Both the position numbers and the translations under genes were made by a program. Below the pieces are notes generated by a model, which saw only the letters and a list, made by a program, of their open reading frames with translations, was not told where the DNA came from and made no database searches. This document shows positions 16,744 to 24,378 of a stretch of 64,000 bases of DNA, piece by piece; positions within the stretch are counted from its first letter, which is position 1, and each line of letters begins with the position of its first letter. The DNA is from Croceitalea marina (lineage in GTDB: Bacteria > Bacteroidota > Bacteroidia > Flavobacteriales > Flavobacteriaceae): contig NZ_JBHULB010000008.1 in NCBI RefSeq assembly GCF_042684265.1, forward strand, positions 62,001 through 126,000. Direction: 5' to 3'.

Positions 16744-18336
16744 CTACAGCTTGAACCTAGATAGCTCAACACCCGAATTTTGGTCGTGTGCGTGTACCGT
16801 ACATACGAGACAAGAGTCAAACGACCTTGCTACAATACCTACTTCTACTGGGTCACTAGGGTCTTCTATATCAATACCTTCAAGGGCAGCTTCAATAGGT
16901 CCAGGATTACCATTTGCATCGTTAGGTCCTACATTCCACGTTGTAGGTGCCATTACTTGGTAGTTTTTTATAACACCGTCTTTAATTTCTATCCAGTGTG
17001 CTAATGCGCCACGAGCTGCTTCCGTAGCTCCAAAACCTTTTCCATCCTTTTCTACAGGTTTCGTATAGAAAGGGGCATCAAGGTCAATTTCTGAAAGCCA
17101 CTGGTCAATAAATTTATATAAACGTGGTGCTTCGTGTACTCTAGCTAAAACTCTAGTAAATACACTTGGTCCCATCTTTTTCATTATATCCCCAAATAAT
17201 GGGTCTTTAATTTGATGGTCTTTGTTATTAGGATTTGCATTCATAATACAACGTGCTAATGGGCCAGCTTCTGCAGCGTGGCCATCATAGCGCGGTGCTT
17301 TAGACCAACTGTATTGCCCATCAAAATCTGTATGGTGCAATGGTTGTGATTTAGCTGGCGTAGGAAGTGGCTCATCCCAAGGGTGTAAACCATCTGCTTG
17401 ATTATCATACCAAGCGTGCTTAACGTGTTCGCTTACTTTCATATGGTCAAACTCGTGATAGTTTTCTCCATCAAAAAATCCACTAGAACTAATTAAGGCA
17501 TCGTTTCTGCCTTCTATTGTTGGATTATTATACCTGTCTTTGTGTAGGTACGTTCCTGTGGCTATAAATTTACCAACACCTTGACCAAATTTATCTAAGC
17601 CAAACTCTATACCTGCTCTAATTAGTAATCCTAAATCACTATTTTTTTGTGATTCATTTTCTTCAACCCACGCAAGCATATCATCCCAAGACTTAATCTC
17701 TAGATAGCGCTCAATGGAACAGCCTAACCATACTGGTTCTAACCAGTCATTTTTAAACTGTGTCATAATAGCGTGTGCTCTTGTAATATCTTTTAAAGTA
17801 GGCGCACACATTACTCCACCAGGTACCATATAACTTGAATGTGGCCATTGACCGCCAAACAAGGCATATACTTGTACTGGTAATCCACTAGCAGTTAAAC
17901 CTATCTGAAAGGTTTCACCAACATAAGCGGACCATCTTTTTACGACCTCTTTATAAAGAGGTTGGTTTGCATATTTTTTATTTGCTAAATCTGTAGCAAA
18001 AATTGCATAAAACCATCTTGGTATACTTTGTATGGTTTCAGTAGCTTGACCTATAGCTCTTAGAAGAAGTGCATTAGGAGTTAATTTTGTTCCCCAAGCA
18101 GTATCAAGAGCAGAAGATGCACAATACAAGTGCGACCCTCCACAAATTCCGCAAATACGAGGTGTTACGATAAGCCCTGATTGTGGGTCTTTACCTTCCA
18201 TTATTTTCTCAAACCCTCTAAACATTGCTGCTTGAGTATGAGCACGTGTCACTTTTCCGTCGTCGATGTAAACTTTCACATCTAAATCTCCTTCAACACG
18301 TCCTACAGGCGATATATTTAATTCTTTTACTGACAT
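16744..18336 (-). CDS. hupL: [NiFe] uptake hydrogenase large subunit, group 2a-like
   Basis: The 530-residue catalytic subunit carries the L1 motif RICGICGGSH (Cys62, Cys65) and the L2 motif DSCLVCTVH (Cys509, Cys512), which hold Ni and Fe. It ends with a 15-residue tail after His515 that must be cut off by the endopeptidase encoded next. The L2 motif has Ser instead of the common Pro after Asp. It oxidises H2 to protons and electrons. Together with the small subunit it resembles the cyanobacterial HupL and mycobacterial Huc (group 2a) enzymes, known for aerobic uptake; atmospheric-H2 affinity here is an inference. The gene is 22 bases after the small-subunit gene. Confidence 0.95.
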   Translation of the reverse strand: MSVKELNISPVGRVEGDLDVKVYIDDGKVTRAHTQAAMFRGFEKIMEGKDPQSGLIVTPRICGICGGSHLYCASSALDTAWGTKLTPNALLLRAIGQATETIQSIPRWFYAIFATDLANKKYANQPLYKEVVKRWSAYVGETFQIGLTASGLPVQVYALFGGQWPHSSYMVPGGVMCAPTLKDITRAHAIMTQFKNDWLEPVWLGCSIERYLEIKSWDDMLAWVEENESQKNSDLGLLIRAGIEFGLDKFGQGVGKFIATGTYLHKDRYNNPTIEGRNDALISSSGFFDGENYHEFDHMKVSEHVKHAWYDNQADGLHPWDEPLPTPAKSQPLHHTDFDGQYSWSKAPRYDGHAAEAGPLARCIMNANPNNKDHQIKDPLFGDIMKKMGPSVFTRVLARVHEAPRLYKFIDQWLSEIDLDAPFYTKPVEKDGKGFGATEAARGALAHWIEIKDGVIKNYQVMAPTTWNVGPNDANGNPGPIEAALEGIDIEDPSDPVEVGIVARSFDSCLVCTVHAHDQNSGVELSRFKL

Positions 18337-18358
18337 TTTCTTGTGTAGTTTATGATGC

Positions 18359-19318
18359 TTATTTAGAAGCTTCTGTTATTTTCCTATTAGTTGGTAATAC
18401 TTTTTGGAATCCTGCTTCCATATAATATGCTAGCTTGCTTCTTCCTTCTGGAACTTCTTTAGGAAAAACCCCTAAATGCTTCATAGTCTTAAACACACTA
18501 CCTTTCATTAAATCGTTATGTGGGAAACCAGGTTCTGTACATCCTAAACAAGGGTGGTTAGAACGTGTTTTACTTGATTGACGATTCCAAAGAATGTTAT
18601 TACAACTTGCTCTAGTCATTGGCCCACGACATCCTACTTCATAGAATAGACATCCACCACGTTTTCCGAAGTTTCCGTCTACTTTTTGGGCAAAGTTGGT
18701 CACGTTTGTACAACCGTCTTGAACGAAGTCTGTAAAGAATGTTTTTGGCCTGTGGTAATCATCGATTAAAACATCGCCTATTCTTCCTACAGAAATTGCT
18801 ACTAGTATTTGAGTAATCCAATCTGGGTGTGCTGGACAACCAGGAATATTTATAACAGGTAATCCTCCTTTAGAGACATAGTCCTGTCCTAAGAAACCAC
18901 CTTTTTTCTTTTTATGAAATTGCAGTCCTGTAGATTCACTTGGATTAGGAGCTACAGCAGGAATTCCACCCCAAGTTGCACAATCTCCAATAGCTACAAC
19001 ATAACCAGCTACCTCTGATAATTCTTTAATCCAGTCCATCATTGGTCTATCGGCAAAGTAATTCATAGTACCTGTGTTATTAGGACCTTGAATTAAAGAA
19101 CCTTCATACACAAGAATATCCATTTGGACCTTTCCTGCTAGAATATCTTTAAGTAAGTCTTGAACTTGGTCTCCAATTTGCAAACCCGTAGTTGGGTGCC
19201 AGAGAATATTTAAACCGAAGTCTGTTATAAGTTCTACAACAGTTGGTTCTTCTGCGTTAAGAAAAGACATTGTGTTGCCACTGCAAGCCCCTCCTTGTAA
19301 CCATAAAACATTTGCCAT
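18359..19318 (-). CDS. hupS: [NiFe] uptake hydrogenase small subunit, group 2a-like, no Tat signal
   Basis: The 319-residue iron-sulfur subunit begins MANVLWLQGGACSGNT, nearly the wording of cyanobacterial HupS, with no twin-arginine leader, so the enzyme stays in the cytoplasm. The first cluster motif is Cys12-x-x-Asn15 instead of CxxC, as known for HupS/HucS, where altered clusters go with oxygen tolerance. Further cluster motifs are IGDCATWGG, NIPGCPAHPDW, GCLFYEVGCRGPM and HPCLGCTEPGF. It is the first gene of the operon, behind a 340-base AT-rich leader. Electrons pass from the active site through this subunit to an unidentified acceptor. Confidence 0.95.
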   Translation of the reverse strand: MANVLWLQGGACSGNTMSFLNAEEPTVVELITDFGLNILWHPTTGLQIGDQVQDLLKDILAGKVQMDILVYEGSLIQGPNNTGTMNYFADRPMMDWIKELSEVAGYVVAIGDCATWGGIPAVAPNPSESTGLQFHKKKKGGFLGQDYVSKGGLPVINIPGCPAHPDWITQILVAISVGRIGDVLIDDYHRPKTFFTDFVQDGCTNVTNFAQKVDGNFGKRGGCLFYEVGCRGPMTRASCNNILWNRQSSKTRSNHPCLGCTEPGFPHNDLMKGSVFKTMKHLGVFPKEVPEGRSKLAYYMEAGFQKVLPTNRKITEASK

Positions 19319-19635
19319 ATTTTTAAATAAAAATTAGGATTAAGCTTTAAATATAAATAAAAAAAATAAACTGTTAAAATTTTGTCAATGTAATAATTTA
19401 AGAACCTATTAATTTGGAAATTAATAATAGTTAAAAAGTTTTAAACTAGGTATTGATTTTACTAGTATAATGTGAATTTGAACTAAAATTTTTTTTCTCC
19501 AAATTTTTTTTTGAAAAAATTATAGAATATAAATCTTGATTAGTTCAATTTTATTTGAATCATTCTTCATCAAATAGAAGTAAATAAAATTAATTCATCA
19601 AAAGCAATGTCAATTCTGTACCCAAGACACAAAAA
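19319..19635. other. AT-rich upstream region of the hydrogenase operon
   Basis: About 320 bases with very high AT content lie between hupS and a minus-strand hairpin. The operon promoter must be here, but no exact TAnnTTTG element is visible on the minus strand. No gene is seen. Confidence 0.5.
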
Positions 19636-19661
19636 AAGCCTCTCAGTTTCCTGAGAGGCTT
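19636..19661 (-). terminator. Terminator associated with the tRNA-fMet remnant
   Basis: AAGCCTCTCAG at 19636-19646 pairs with CTGAGAGGCTT at 19651-19661. On the minus strand the stem is followed by seven T, so it terminates minus-strand transcripts coming from the tRNA fragment. Confidence 0.65.
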
Positions 19662-19672
19662 GATTTTACTAG

Positions 19673-19714
19673 TAGCGAGAACTGGACTCGAACAAGTGAC
19701 CTTCGGGTTATGAG
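19673..19714 (-). pseudogene. 3' half of a tRNA-Met (initiator type), truncated
   Basis: On the minus strand the sequence reads CTCATAACCC (anticodon CAT), then GAAGGTC, the T arm TTGTTCGAGTCCA and the acceptor strand TTCTCGCTA. The 5' half is missing. The following terminator is kept. It looks like the end of a tRNA-fMet gene carried along from a former host or left by an earlier integration. Confidence 0.6.
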
Positions 19715-19799
19715 AGTCAGCTTAATGTTTCAATAAATTTGGTCAAAAACTCAGAAATATATTCTCCTATTATTTCGGAATTTACGGATACAATATAAT

Positions 19800-19842
19800 T
19801 TACTCCCGAACCTAGACAAAAACATTCGAACCCTCGGAGTAA
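19800..19842. other. Inverted repeat with tRNA-like TTCGAA loop
   Basis: TTACTCC at 19800-19806 pairs with GGAGTAA at 19836-19842, enclosing ATTCGAACCC, which recalls a tRNA T arm. It may be a decayed tRNA end; no complete tRNA can be folded by eye. Confidence 0.3.
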
Positions 19843-19991
19843 GCCATTTTCAAATGTTAAAGTTTAAGAAAATGCAAAAATAATTTTGCACCCAATTTGT
19901 TTCAAAATAACTTATGCAGATTTTGAAGTTAAAATTAATATTACATTAAAACCACGCTGTAAATCACTGTATTTCAAGTGGTTGAAAAATA

Positions 19992-20010
19992 GGTGCGTAA
20001 TTCGGTGCGT
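19992..20010 (+). repeat. Right-end GGTGCGT iteron pair of island 1
   Basis: GGTGCGT at 19992 and 20004, with the same 12-base spacing and intervening ATTC as the left-end pair at 2231/2243. It lies about 80 bases before the att core. Confidence 0.6.
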
Positions 20011-20072
20011 AATTATAATTTTTAAAAATTTAACTATCTGATTATCAAAACATTTGAATATAATGGATAGTT

Positions 20073-20085
20073 CCTCTTTCTCCGC
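20073..20085 (+). repeat. attachment-site core copy (att2), junction of islands 1 and 2
   Basis: Exact copy of the tRNA-Ser 3' end CCTCTTTCTCCGC, preceded by GATAGTT as at the 44950 copy. It marks the right end of island 1 and the left end of island 2. Confidence 0.75.
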
Positions 20086-20107
20086 GGAAAGTCCTACAAA
20101 AGGCACC

Positions 20108-20143
20108 AAAAACCCTGTAAATCACTGATTTTCAGGGTTTTTT
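20108..20143 (+). terminator. Terminator following att2
   Basis: AAAAACCCTG at 20108-20117 pairs with CAGGGTTTTTT at 20133-20143. It corresponds in position to the tRNA-Ser terminator and probably was that terminator before island 1 inserted. Confidence 0.7.
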
Positions 20144-20187
20144 ATTTTTATTGATATCAAGTAATATCGTTTAATATCAATTAAAAA

Positions 20188-20329
20188 GGGGTCAATTCGG
20201 TGTCACTTATTTACGTCCAGCAACTGACACCGAATTGAAGTTAAAATATTGATAATCAGTATTTTAAACTTATTTCTTTTTAATTTATTTTAAGTACATT
20301 GAAGAGAATTTAAAACTTATTCGGTGTCA
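20188..20329 (+). repeat. GGTGTCA iterons in the integrase promoter region of island 2
   Basis: GGGGTCA at 20188, GGTGTCA at 20199, inverted TGACACC at 20225 and GGTGTCA at 20323, where it overlaps the GTG start codon of the integrase. Layout copies that of island 1, but the motif is different, which suggests element-specific recognition. Confidence 0.55.
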
Positions 20330-21544
20330 CATTCTCTATCTCTTCTGTTCTACGTCAAAAAAAGCAAAGCCGATGAACACGGCAAGGCCAACATTTATCT
20401 GCGTCTGACCTTAGACGGAAAGAGGGCTGAGTGCAGTATTCATAGGAAAGTCAAGCTCAGTGAATGGAACTCCAAAACTCAAAAGGCTTTAGGGAATTCT
20501 TTAGCGTCGCAGGAAATGAATCGTGAGATTAGTATCATTAGAAATAGGATCTATTCTATCCAACAGAATTACCAAAGAGAAAATATATCCTATACGGCTT
20601 TTGACTTAAGGGATACCTATTTGGGCAAAGACAAAACAAAGAAAATGCTCCTAGAAATCTTTCAAGAGCATAATGATGAAGTGGACAGCCTCGTTGGGAA
20701 AGATTTCGCCGCGGGAACGGCAGAGCGCTATCGCACTTGTAAGAAACACGTTGCAGCATTTGTAAAGCAGAAATATAAGCGAAATGATATTCCTGTGCAG
20801 GAAGTAGACCATAAGTTTATTACAGGGCTGGAATACTATCTTAAAACGACTCGCAAGTGTGCGCACAACTCCGCGATCAAGTATATCACCAATTTTAAAA
20901 AGATCATCCGTATTGCTCACGCCAACGACTGGATTGATAAAGATCCTTTCTTGCATTGGAAAGGAAAGCTCAAAGTCGTGGAACGCGAATTCCTCACTGA
21001 GGAAGAAATTCAAAAAATCATTGCCCTCGAGTTTAGAATGGAACGTTTAGAGCAAGTTCGCGATATTTTTATTTTCTGTTGTTTCACGGGCCTTGCATAC
21101 GCCGATGTCAAGAAACTCAACCGAGGCGATATCAGTACGGGCAACGATGGTGAAGAATGGATCAAAACCAAACGTTCTAAAACAGATACCCGTAGCAATA
21201 TCCCAATCCTGCCGATAGCCAAAACGATTATTGCAAAGTATCAAGATAATGAGCTACTGAAAGAAAAAGATCTGGTGTTGCCTGTGCTTAGCAATCAAAA
21301 AATGAACGCCTACATCAAGGAGATAGCTACCCTTGCTGGCATTTCTAAGAACCTCACGTTTCATTTGGCCAGACATACCTTTGCGACAACGGTGACGCTT
21401 ACTAACGGCGTCCCTATTGAATCTGTGAGTAAGATGCTCGGACATACCAATCTCAAAACGACTCAGCATTACGCCAAGATTTTAGATATGAAAGTGAGTA
21501 AGGATATGGCAATTTTAAGAGACAAGTTTAAACCCAAAGATTAG
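20324..21544 (+). CDS. Tyrosine recombinase / integrase of island 2
   Basis: The 406-residue paralogue of the integrase at 2367 has the same domain order: N-terminal arm-binding region (SLLFYVKKSKADEHG), SAM-like domain, and catalytic domain with HLARHTFATT and LGHTNLKTTQHYAKI. The first-Arg position again reads FTGLAYAD. The start is GTG at 20324, aligned with the start of the island 1 enzyme and embedded in an iteron, so binding there could block its own expression. Codon use is noticeably more GC-rich than in the island 1 copy, pointing to a different recent host. Confidence 0.92.
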   Translation: MSHSLSLLFYVKKSKADEHGKANIYLRLTLDGKRAECSIHRKVKLSEWNSKTQKALGNSLASQEMNREISIIRNRIYSIQQNYQRENISYTAFDLRDTYLGKDKTKKMLLEIFQEHNDEVDSLVGKDFAAGTAERYRTCKKHVAAFVKQKYKRNDIPVQEVDHKFITGLEYYLKTTRKCAHNSAIKYITNFKKIIRIAHANDWIDKDPFLHWKGKLKVVEREFLTEEEIQKIIALEFRMERLEQVRDIFIFCCFTGLAYADVKKLNRGDISTGNDGEEWIKTKRSKTDTRSNIPILPIAKTIIAKYQDNELLKEKDLVLPVLSNQKMNAYIKEIATLAGISKNLTFHLARHTFATTVTLTNGVPIESVSKMLGHTNLKTTQHYAKILDMKVSKDMAILRDKFKPKD

Positions 21545-22191
21545 CCGTTGTCTCCCCTGCCCCTCCTCTGTAAATTGGTAACATAGCCAAAAAATGGACT
21601 ACCCCTTTCTGGTTCGTTTAGCCTAAAGTTGTTCTTGGCAAAAATATGAGCCATCGCTTTCCACTTCTCAGTCTTCCATTTTTTAGTCCTTAAATAGATG
21701 TAGAATTTTTCTCCTTCAATAGCCGGCCAATTGTTTTCCTTAAAAAAAGAAAGAATATTTACTTTATTAAAATTAAGGTTAGGCTCTTTATTTAGTTTTC
21801 TTATTGTTTTGTGTTTTATATAAGGTACCAAATTTTGGCCTAGTTCTGGGACAGTGTTGTCCATTTTTTGGCCATCTAGTGTACTCGCACTTGTACCAAA
21901 ATTGAACATGTGGATTTTGGAGCCGAGAGACGGATTTTTAGAGGGAAGGTATTTCAAGTAGCCCCAACAATTCAAGTCCTTAAGATAGTTATGATATGTA
22001 GTTTTTGATCGGATCTTTGCTCGCTCCATGATTAGACCTCTATTGACTGTAATCCTTTTCTTGAAATAGTCTCTATTCCATTTATGAAAGAAAGCCAGGT
22101 ACAATGTTATATGCCCTTGTTTGATTCTGGTATCTCGGTTGAATTTTTCTAAGATAGCATTGAGATGAATGATGTAGTTTACTTTTTCCAT
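21541..22191 (-). CDS. Winged-helix-like protein of the island 2 mobilization module
   Basis: The 216-residue homologue of the protein at 3629 shares VNYIIHLNAILEKFN, QGHITLYLAFFHKWN, MERAKIRSKTTYHNYL and LRTKKWKTEKW. It overlaps the integrase stop by 4 bases, convergent with it, and its start overlaps the stop of the BfmA-like gene (TAATG). The role is unknown; conservation of the three-gene module in both islands suggests the protein is needed for island maintenance or transfer. Confidence 0.65.
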   Translation of the reverse strand: MEKVNYIIHLNAILEKFNRDTRIKQGHITLYLAFFHKWNRDYFKKRITVNRGLIMERAKIRSKTTYHNYLKDLNCWGYLKYLPSKNPSLGSKIHMFNFGTSASTLDGQKMDNTVPELGQNLVPYIKHKTIRKLNKEPNLNFNKVNILSFFKENNWPAIEGEKFYIYLRTKKWKTEKWKAMAHIFAKNNFRLNEPERGSPFFGYVTNLQRRGRGDNG

Positions 22192-22577
22192 TAGTTCTCG
22201 TCTTTATCATTGCTGTATTTCTTTTCGCGAAAGCGAACCTCCGTATTCAGATAGGGGTCATTTTTCTCTATCATAAGCTTTTGTTTGGGAGGCTCATAGG
22301 CCTGAAAAAGGGCGGCCAACATCGCATGGGTGGGTTTTGTCTGTGTCTTTTCAATATTCTTGATAATTGCAATCAGAGAATCAATTCGTTTTAAAACCCT
22401 TCTCTCTAGCCGGATCAAATGAGGCCCATAATCTTCATCGGGAGTGCAATGATTACGCTCAAAAAAGTCGAGCATCATGGCCATCGCTTGGGTATGCGTT
22501 GGCGCGATATGTTTTGAATATTGCTTAAACTTTTGAGCCGTGTCCTTCTTAAAACGAATGGCGGTAAATGAGTCCAT
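22191..22577 (-). CDS. BfmA/BtgA-like mobilization protein of island 2
   Basis: The 128-residue homologue of the protein at 4288 shares IEKTQTKPTHAML, IEKNDPYL and VRFREKKY. The N-terminal part (FKKDTAQKFKQYSKHI, MAMMLDFFERN) has the ribbon-helix-helix-like look of small oriT-binding proteins. A palindrome copy at 22222-22235 encodes the same VRFRE as in island 1. The conserved noncoding block lies directly upstream. No relaxase gene accompanies it. Confidence 0.7.
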   Translation of the reverse strand: MDSFTAIRFKKDTAQKFKQYSKHIAPTHTQAMAMMLDFFERNHCTPDEDYGPHLIRLERRVLKRIDSLIAIIKNIEKTQTKPTHAMLAALFQAYEPPKQKLMIEKNDPYLNTEVRFREKKYSNDKDEN

Positions 22578-22704
22578 ATTTTTGGTTTTTGGTGAAAAAA
22601 TGAGCCTGTTTATAGGGGATACAAGCCGATTTGTTGCAAAAAATTGAAAATCAATGATTTACAATATTTACAACTAGCTGAAATACAGTGCTTTACAATA
22701 TCGT

Positions 22705-22722
22705 AACCTGCGCCAGCAGGTT
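22705..22722. other. GCCA-loop hairpin, candidate nic-proximal inverted repeat
   Basis: AACCTGC-GCCA-GCAGGTT, a perfect 7-pair stem followed by ACCCTCTTGCTAT. It is the counterpart of 4847-4865 with different but pairing stem bases. Confidence 0.5.
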
Positions 22723-23226
22723 ACCCTCTTGCTATTCCATCCCTCCATTTTATTTCGGGATTTCCATACCCTTTTTCCGAAGCTAAAGGGCGCTTTCTTC
22801 CTGCCCGTAGATTTCTGAATTTTAACACCTTCTAAGCTACACTTTTGAGCATTCTGCAATAGATCCTTAAAAATGATGGTGTCTTTTTAATCTGATTTCT
22901 AAGCAATTAGTGCAATCGGCAAGCCAATATATTTTGATATGGGATGGTGTCAATAAGTTGCCAGATTGGCAACCCTCCCACCTACTTATTATATCTTGAG
23001 CGTTTCCCTTTTCATTTAGGTTAGAATGATCTCTTTTGAAGGCTATTGGCTTTATTTGCCTTTTGAAAATTGAGCACGGAAATCTCCGTTTCATTTTCCA
23101 CGTACTTCCCATAGCGCCGTCGCGTATCCTTTTCGGCAACGTGATCTAAATTTTGACTGAGTAAGGACTTATAAAAAGTGCGAGGGTAGTGAGCCTGGTT
23201 ATGCAGTCTGTCTCAGGCAAAATTGT

Positions 23227-23371
23227 AAACCTTTGTGGGAGGAAAGGTTGGAGTGAGATTTTTGCTCGGCGAACGCTGTCGCTGTTGAAGCGACTGGGTT
23301 CAAGATGGTGTAGTGAACCGCTTTGCTCGACCCCGATAGCTATCAAGGGGAGAGGAATGGGGTGGAGCGGG
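23227..23371 (+). repeat. Copy A of the 145-base repeated noncoding segment
   Basis: Runs from the AACCTTT/AAAGGTT hairpin to GGGGTGGAGCGGG and is closely matched by 30415-30558. Positions 23290-23328 are also matched exactly by 23923-23961. Confidence 0.75.
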
Positions 23372-23517
23372 ATATAGACTCCCAGTCCACATAATAAAGG
23401 TTGCTGATTAGGGTTATTCAGAAGACAAAACTTGTTGATTACTAGGTTAATAAGTCGGGAGGTTATTCTATGAATCGTTTAAACCTACTACTTACCTTTA
23501 CTTATAAACTTTTTACA

Positions 23518-23844
23518 ATGGGAAAATTTGAAGTATTACAAGATGCGAAAAGCGAATATCGATTTAGACTAAAGGCTGGAAATGGTCAGACCATACTAGC
23601 TAGTGAAGGCTATACTGCTAGATCTGGATGTATGAATGGTATTGAATCTGTTCGAACAAACTCACAAGATGATAACCGCTTTGAGCGAAAAAAATCCAGC
23701 AACGGAAAACATTATTTTAATCTGAAAGCTAGTAATGGTCAAATCATAGGGACTAGTGAAATGTACGAAAGCGCAACAGGTATGGAAAACGGTATAGAAT
23801 CTGTAAAAACGAATGCTCCTAAAGCCACCACCGAGGAAGTATAG
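23518..23844 (+). CDS. YegP-like protein with two DUF1508 repeats
   Basis: The ATG at 23518 is preferred over an in-frame ATG at 23470, because the family begins MGKFEVLQDAKSEYRF and the upstream 16 residues are not typical. The 108-residue product has two DUF1508 units: FRLKAGNGQTILASEGY with GIESVRTNS, and FNLKASNGQIIGTSEMY with GIESVKTNA. YegP-like proteins are small, cytosolic and of uncertain function. It is a solitary cargo gene, bracketed by copies of the noncoding repeat, and is probably a passenger. Confidence 0.85.
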   Translation: MGKFEVLQDAKSEYRFRLKAGNGQTILASEGYTARSGCMNGIESVRTNSQDDNRFERKKSSNGKHYFNLKASNGQIIGTSEMYESATGMENGIESVKTNAPKATTEEV

Positions 23845-23922
23845 AACGTCTTTTAGACAAATAAACTGCTATTTCTTGCTAATATTATGGTCATTAAATT
23901 GGCGAATGCAGTCGAACTTTCT

Positions 23923-23961
23923 GCGACTGGGTTCAAGATGGTGTAGTGAACCGCTTTGCTC
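23923..23961 (+). repeat. Copy C: 39-base exact fragment of the noncoding repeat
   Basis: Identical to 23290-23328. It ends exactly where the truncated IS3 orfB begins, so it marks a recombination or deletion joint. Confidence 0.75.
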
Positions 23962-24365
23962 ATATTTAAAACACGGGACGCCCTGCTGATGCCGTAATGA
24001 ATAAGTTCCTTGGCGATACTCCTTTTACGGCAGGGCTTTAAAGCTTTTTTTCAATGATCTCCTTTGCCATTTGATGGTCAAGGGCCAGGGTGGCATACAT
24101 CTGCTTGAGCTTACGGTTCTCTTCCTCAAGTTCTTTGAGCCGCTTTAGCTCTTTAGAGTTCATCCCTGCGTACTTGGAACGCCACTTGTAAAAAGCGGCA
24201 GCACTTACACCGTGCTCACGGCTGATCTGATCGACACTCTTACCGTTGTCGAACTCTTTTAAAATCTTTGCGATCTGTGTGGGTGAAAATTTACTCTTTC
24301 TCATACTGTCTAAAATTAAGATTAAAATTCTACTTTTAAACAGTTCGGTTTTAAGGGAAGCTTAC
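23962..24365 (-). mobile_element. IS3-family insertion sequence remnant (truncated in orfB)
   Basis: Contains a complete orfA, the slippery run AAAAAAAG at 24044-24051 on the minus strand, and about 27 codons of orfB in the -1 frame (IAKELIHYGISRASRVLN). It then breaks off at the 39-base repeat. The DDE catalytic core is missing, so it cannot transpose by itself. Confidence 0.7.
24038..24304 (-). CDS. IS3-family transposase OrfA (orphan)
   Basis: The 88-residue protein has a helix-turn-helix (KFSPTQIAKILKEFDNG, SAAAFYKWRSKYAG) followed by a leucine-zipper-like coiled coil (LKRLKELEEENRKLKQMYA). This is the DNA-binding half of IS3-family transposases. It ends at an A7G slippery sequence that in intact elements directs -1 frameshifting into orfB; here orfB is cut short. 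Probably non-functional, though the OrfA alone could still bind related IS ends. Confidence 0.85.
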   Translation of the reverse strand: MRKSKFSPTQIAKILKEFDNGKSVDQISREHGVSAAAFYKWRSKYAGMNSKELKRLKELEEENRKLKQMYATLALDHQMAKEIIEKKL

Positions 24366-24378
24366 AAAATATATTACT

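Larger units (their letters stand above)
2117..20085 (+). mobile_element. Genomic island 1: hydrogenase island integrated at tRNA-Ser
   Basis: The island is bounded by the 13-base direct repeats at 2117 and 20073. Inside each end lies a pair of GGTGCGT iterons 12 bases apart (2231/2243 on the left, 19992/20004 on the right). The left end carries an integrase gene and a convergent mobilization pair, and the cargo is a complete [NiFe] hydrogenase operon plus nickel transporter. Matching iterons at both ends indicate an intact unit rather than a chance juxtaposition. Boundaries are inferred from the repeats. Confidence 0.75.
22578..23517. other. Conserved noncoding block of island 2 (candidate oriT region or structured RNA)
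   Basis: About 940 bases align in order with 4705-5560 of island 1. Elements include the GCCA-loop hairpin (22705-22722), GGTGTCAATAAGTTGCCA near 22947, CTTATTATATCTTGAGCG near 22984, CCCATAGCGCC near 23107 and the AACCTTT/AAAGGTT hairpin (23228-23249). After this comes a GC-rich tail to about 23371, repeated at 30415. Short open frames on either strand are poor in coding character and not conserved between the copies. Confidence 0.6.

Noticed and set aside
19912..20109. Minus-strand frame of 65 codons across the island 1/2 junction
   Set aside because: It runs through iterons, the att core and part of the terminator, so it is incidental.
22674..23377. Several open frames of 60-90 codons in the noncoding block of island 2
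   Set aside because: None is preserved in the aligned block of island 1, where stops and frame shifts interrupt them, while hairpins and short DNA motifs are preserved.
23518..23844. DUF1508 protein as an anti-phage or toxin factor
   Set aside because: The family has no established role of that kind and the gene has no partner; being in an island is not enough evidence.
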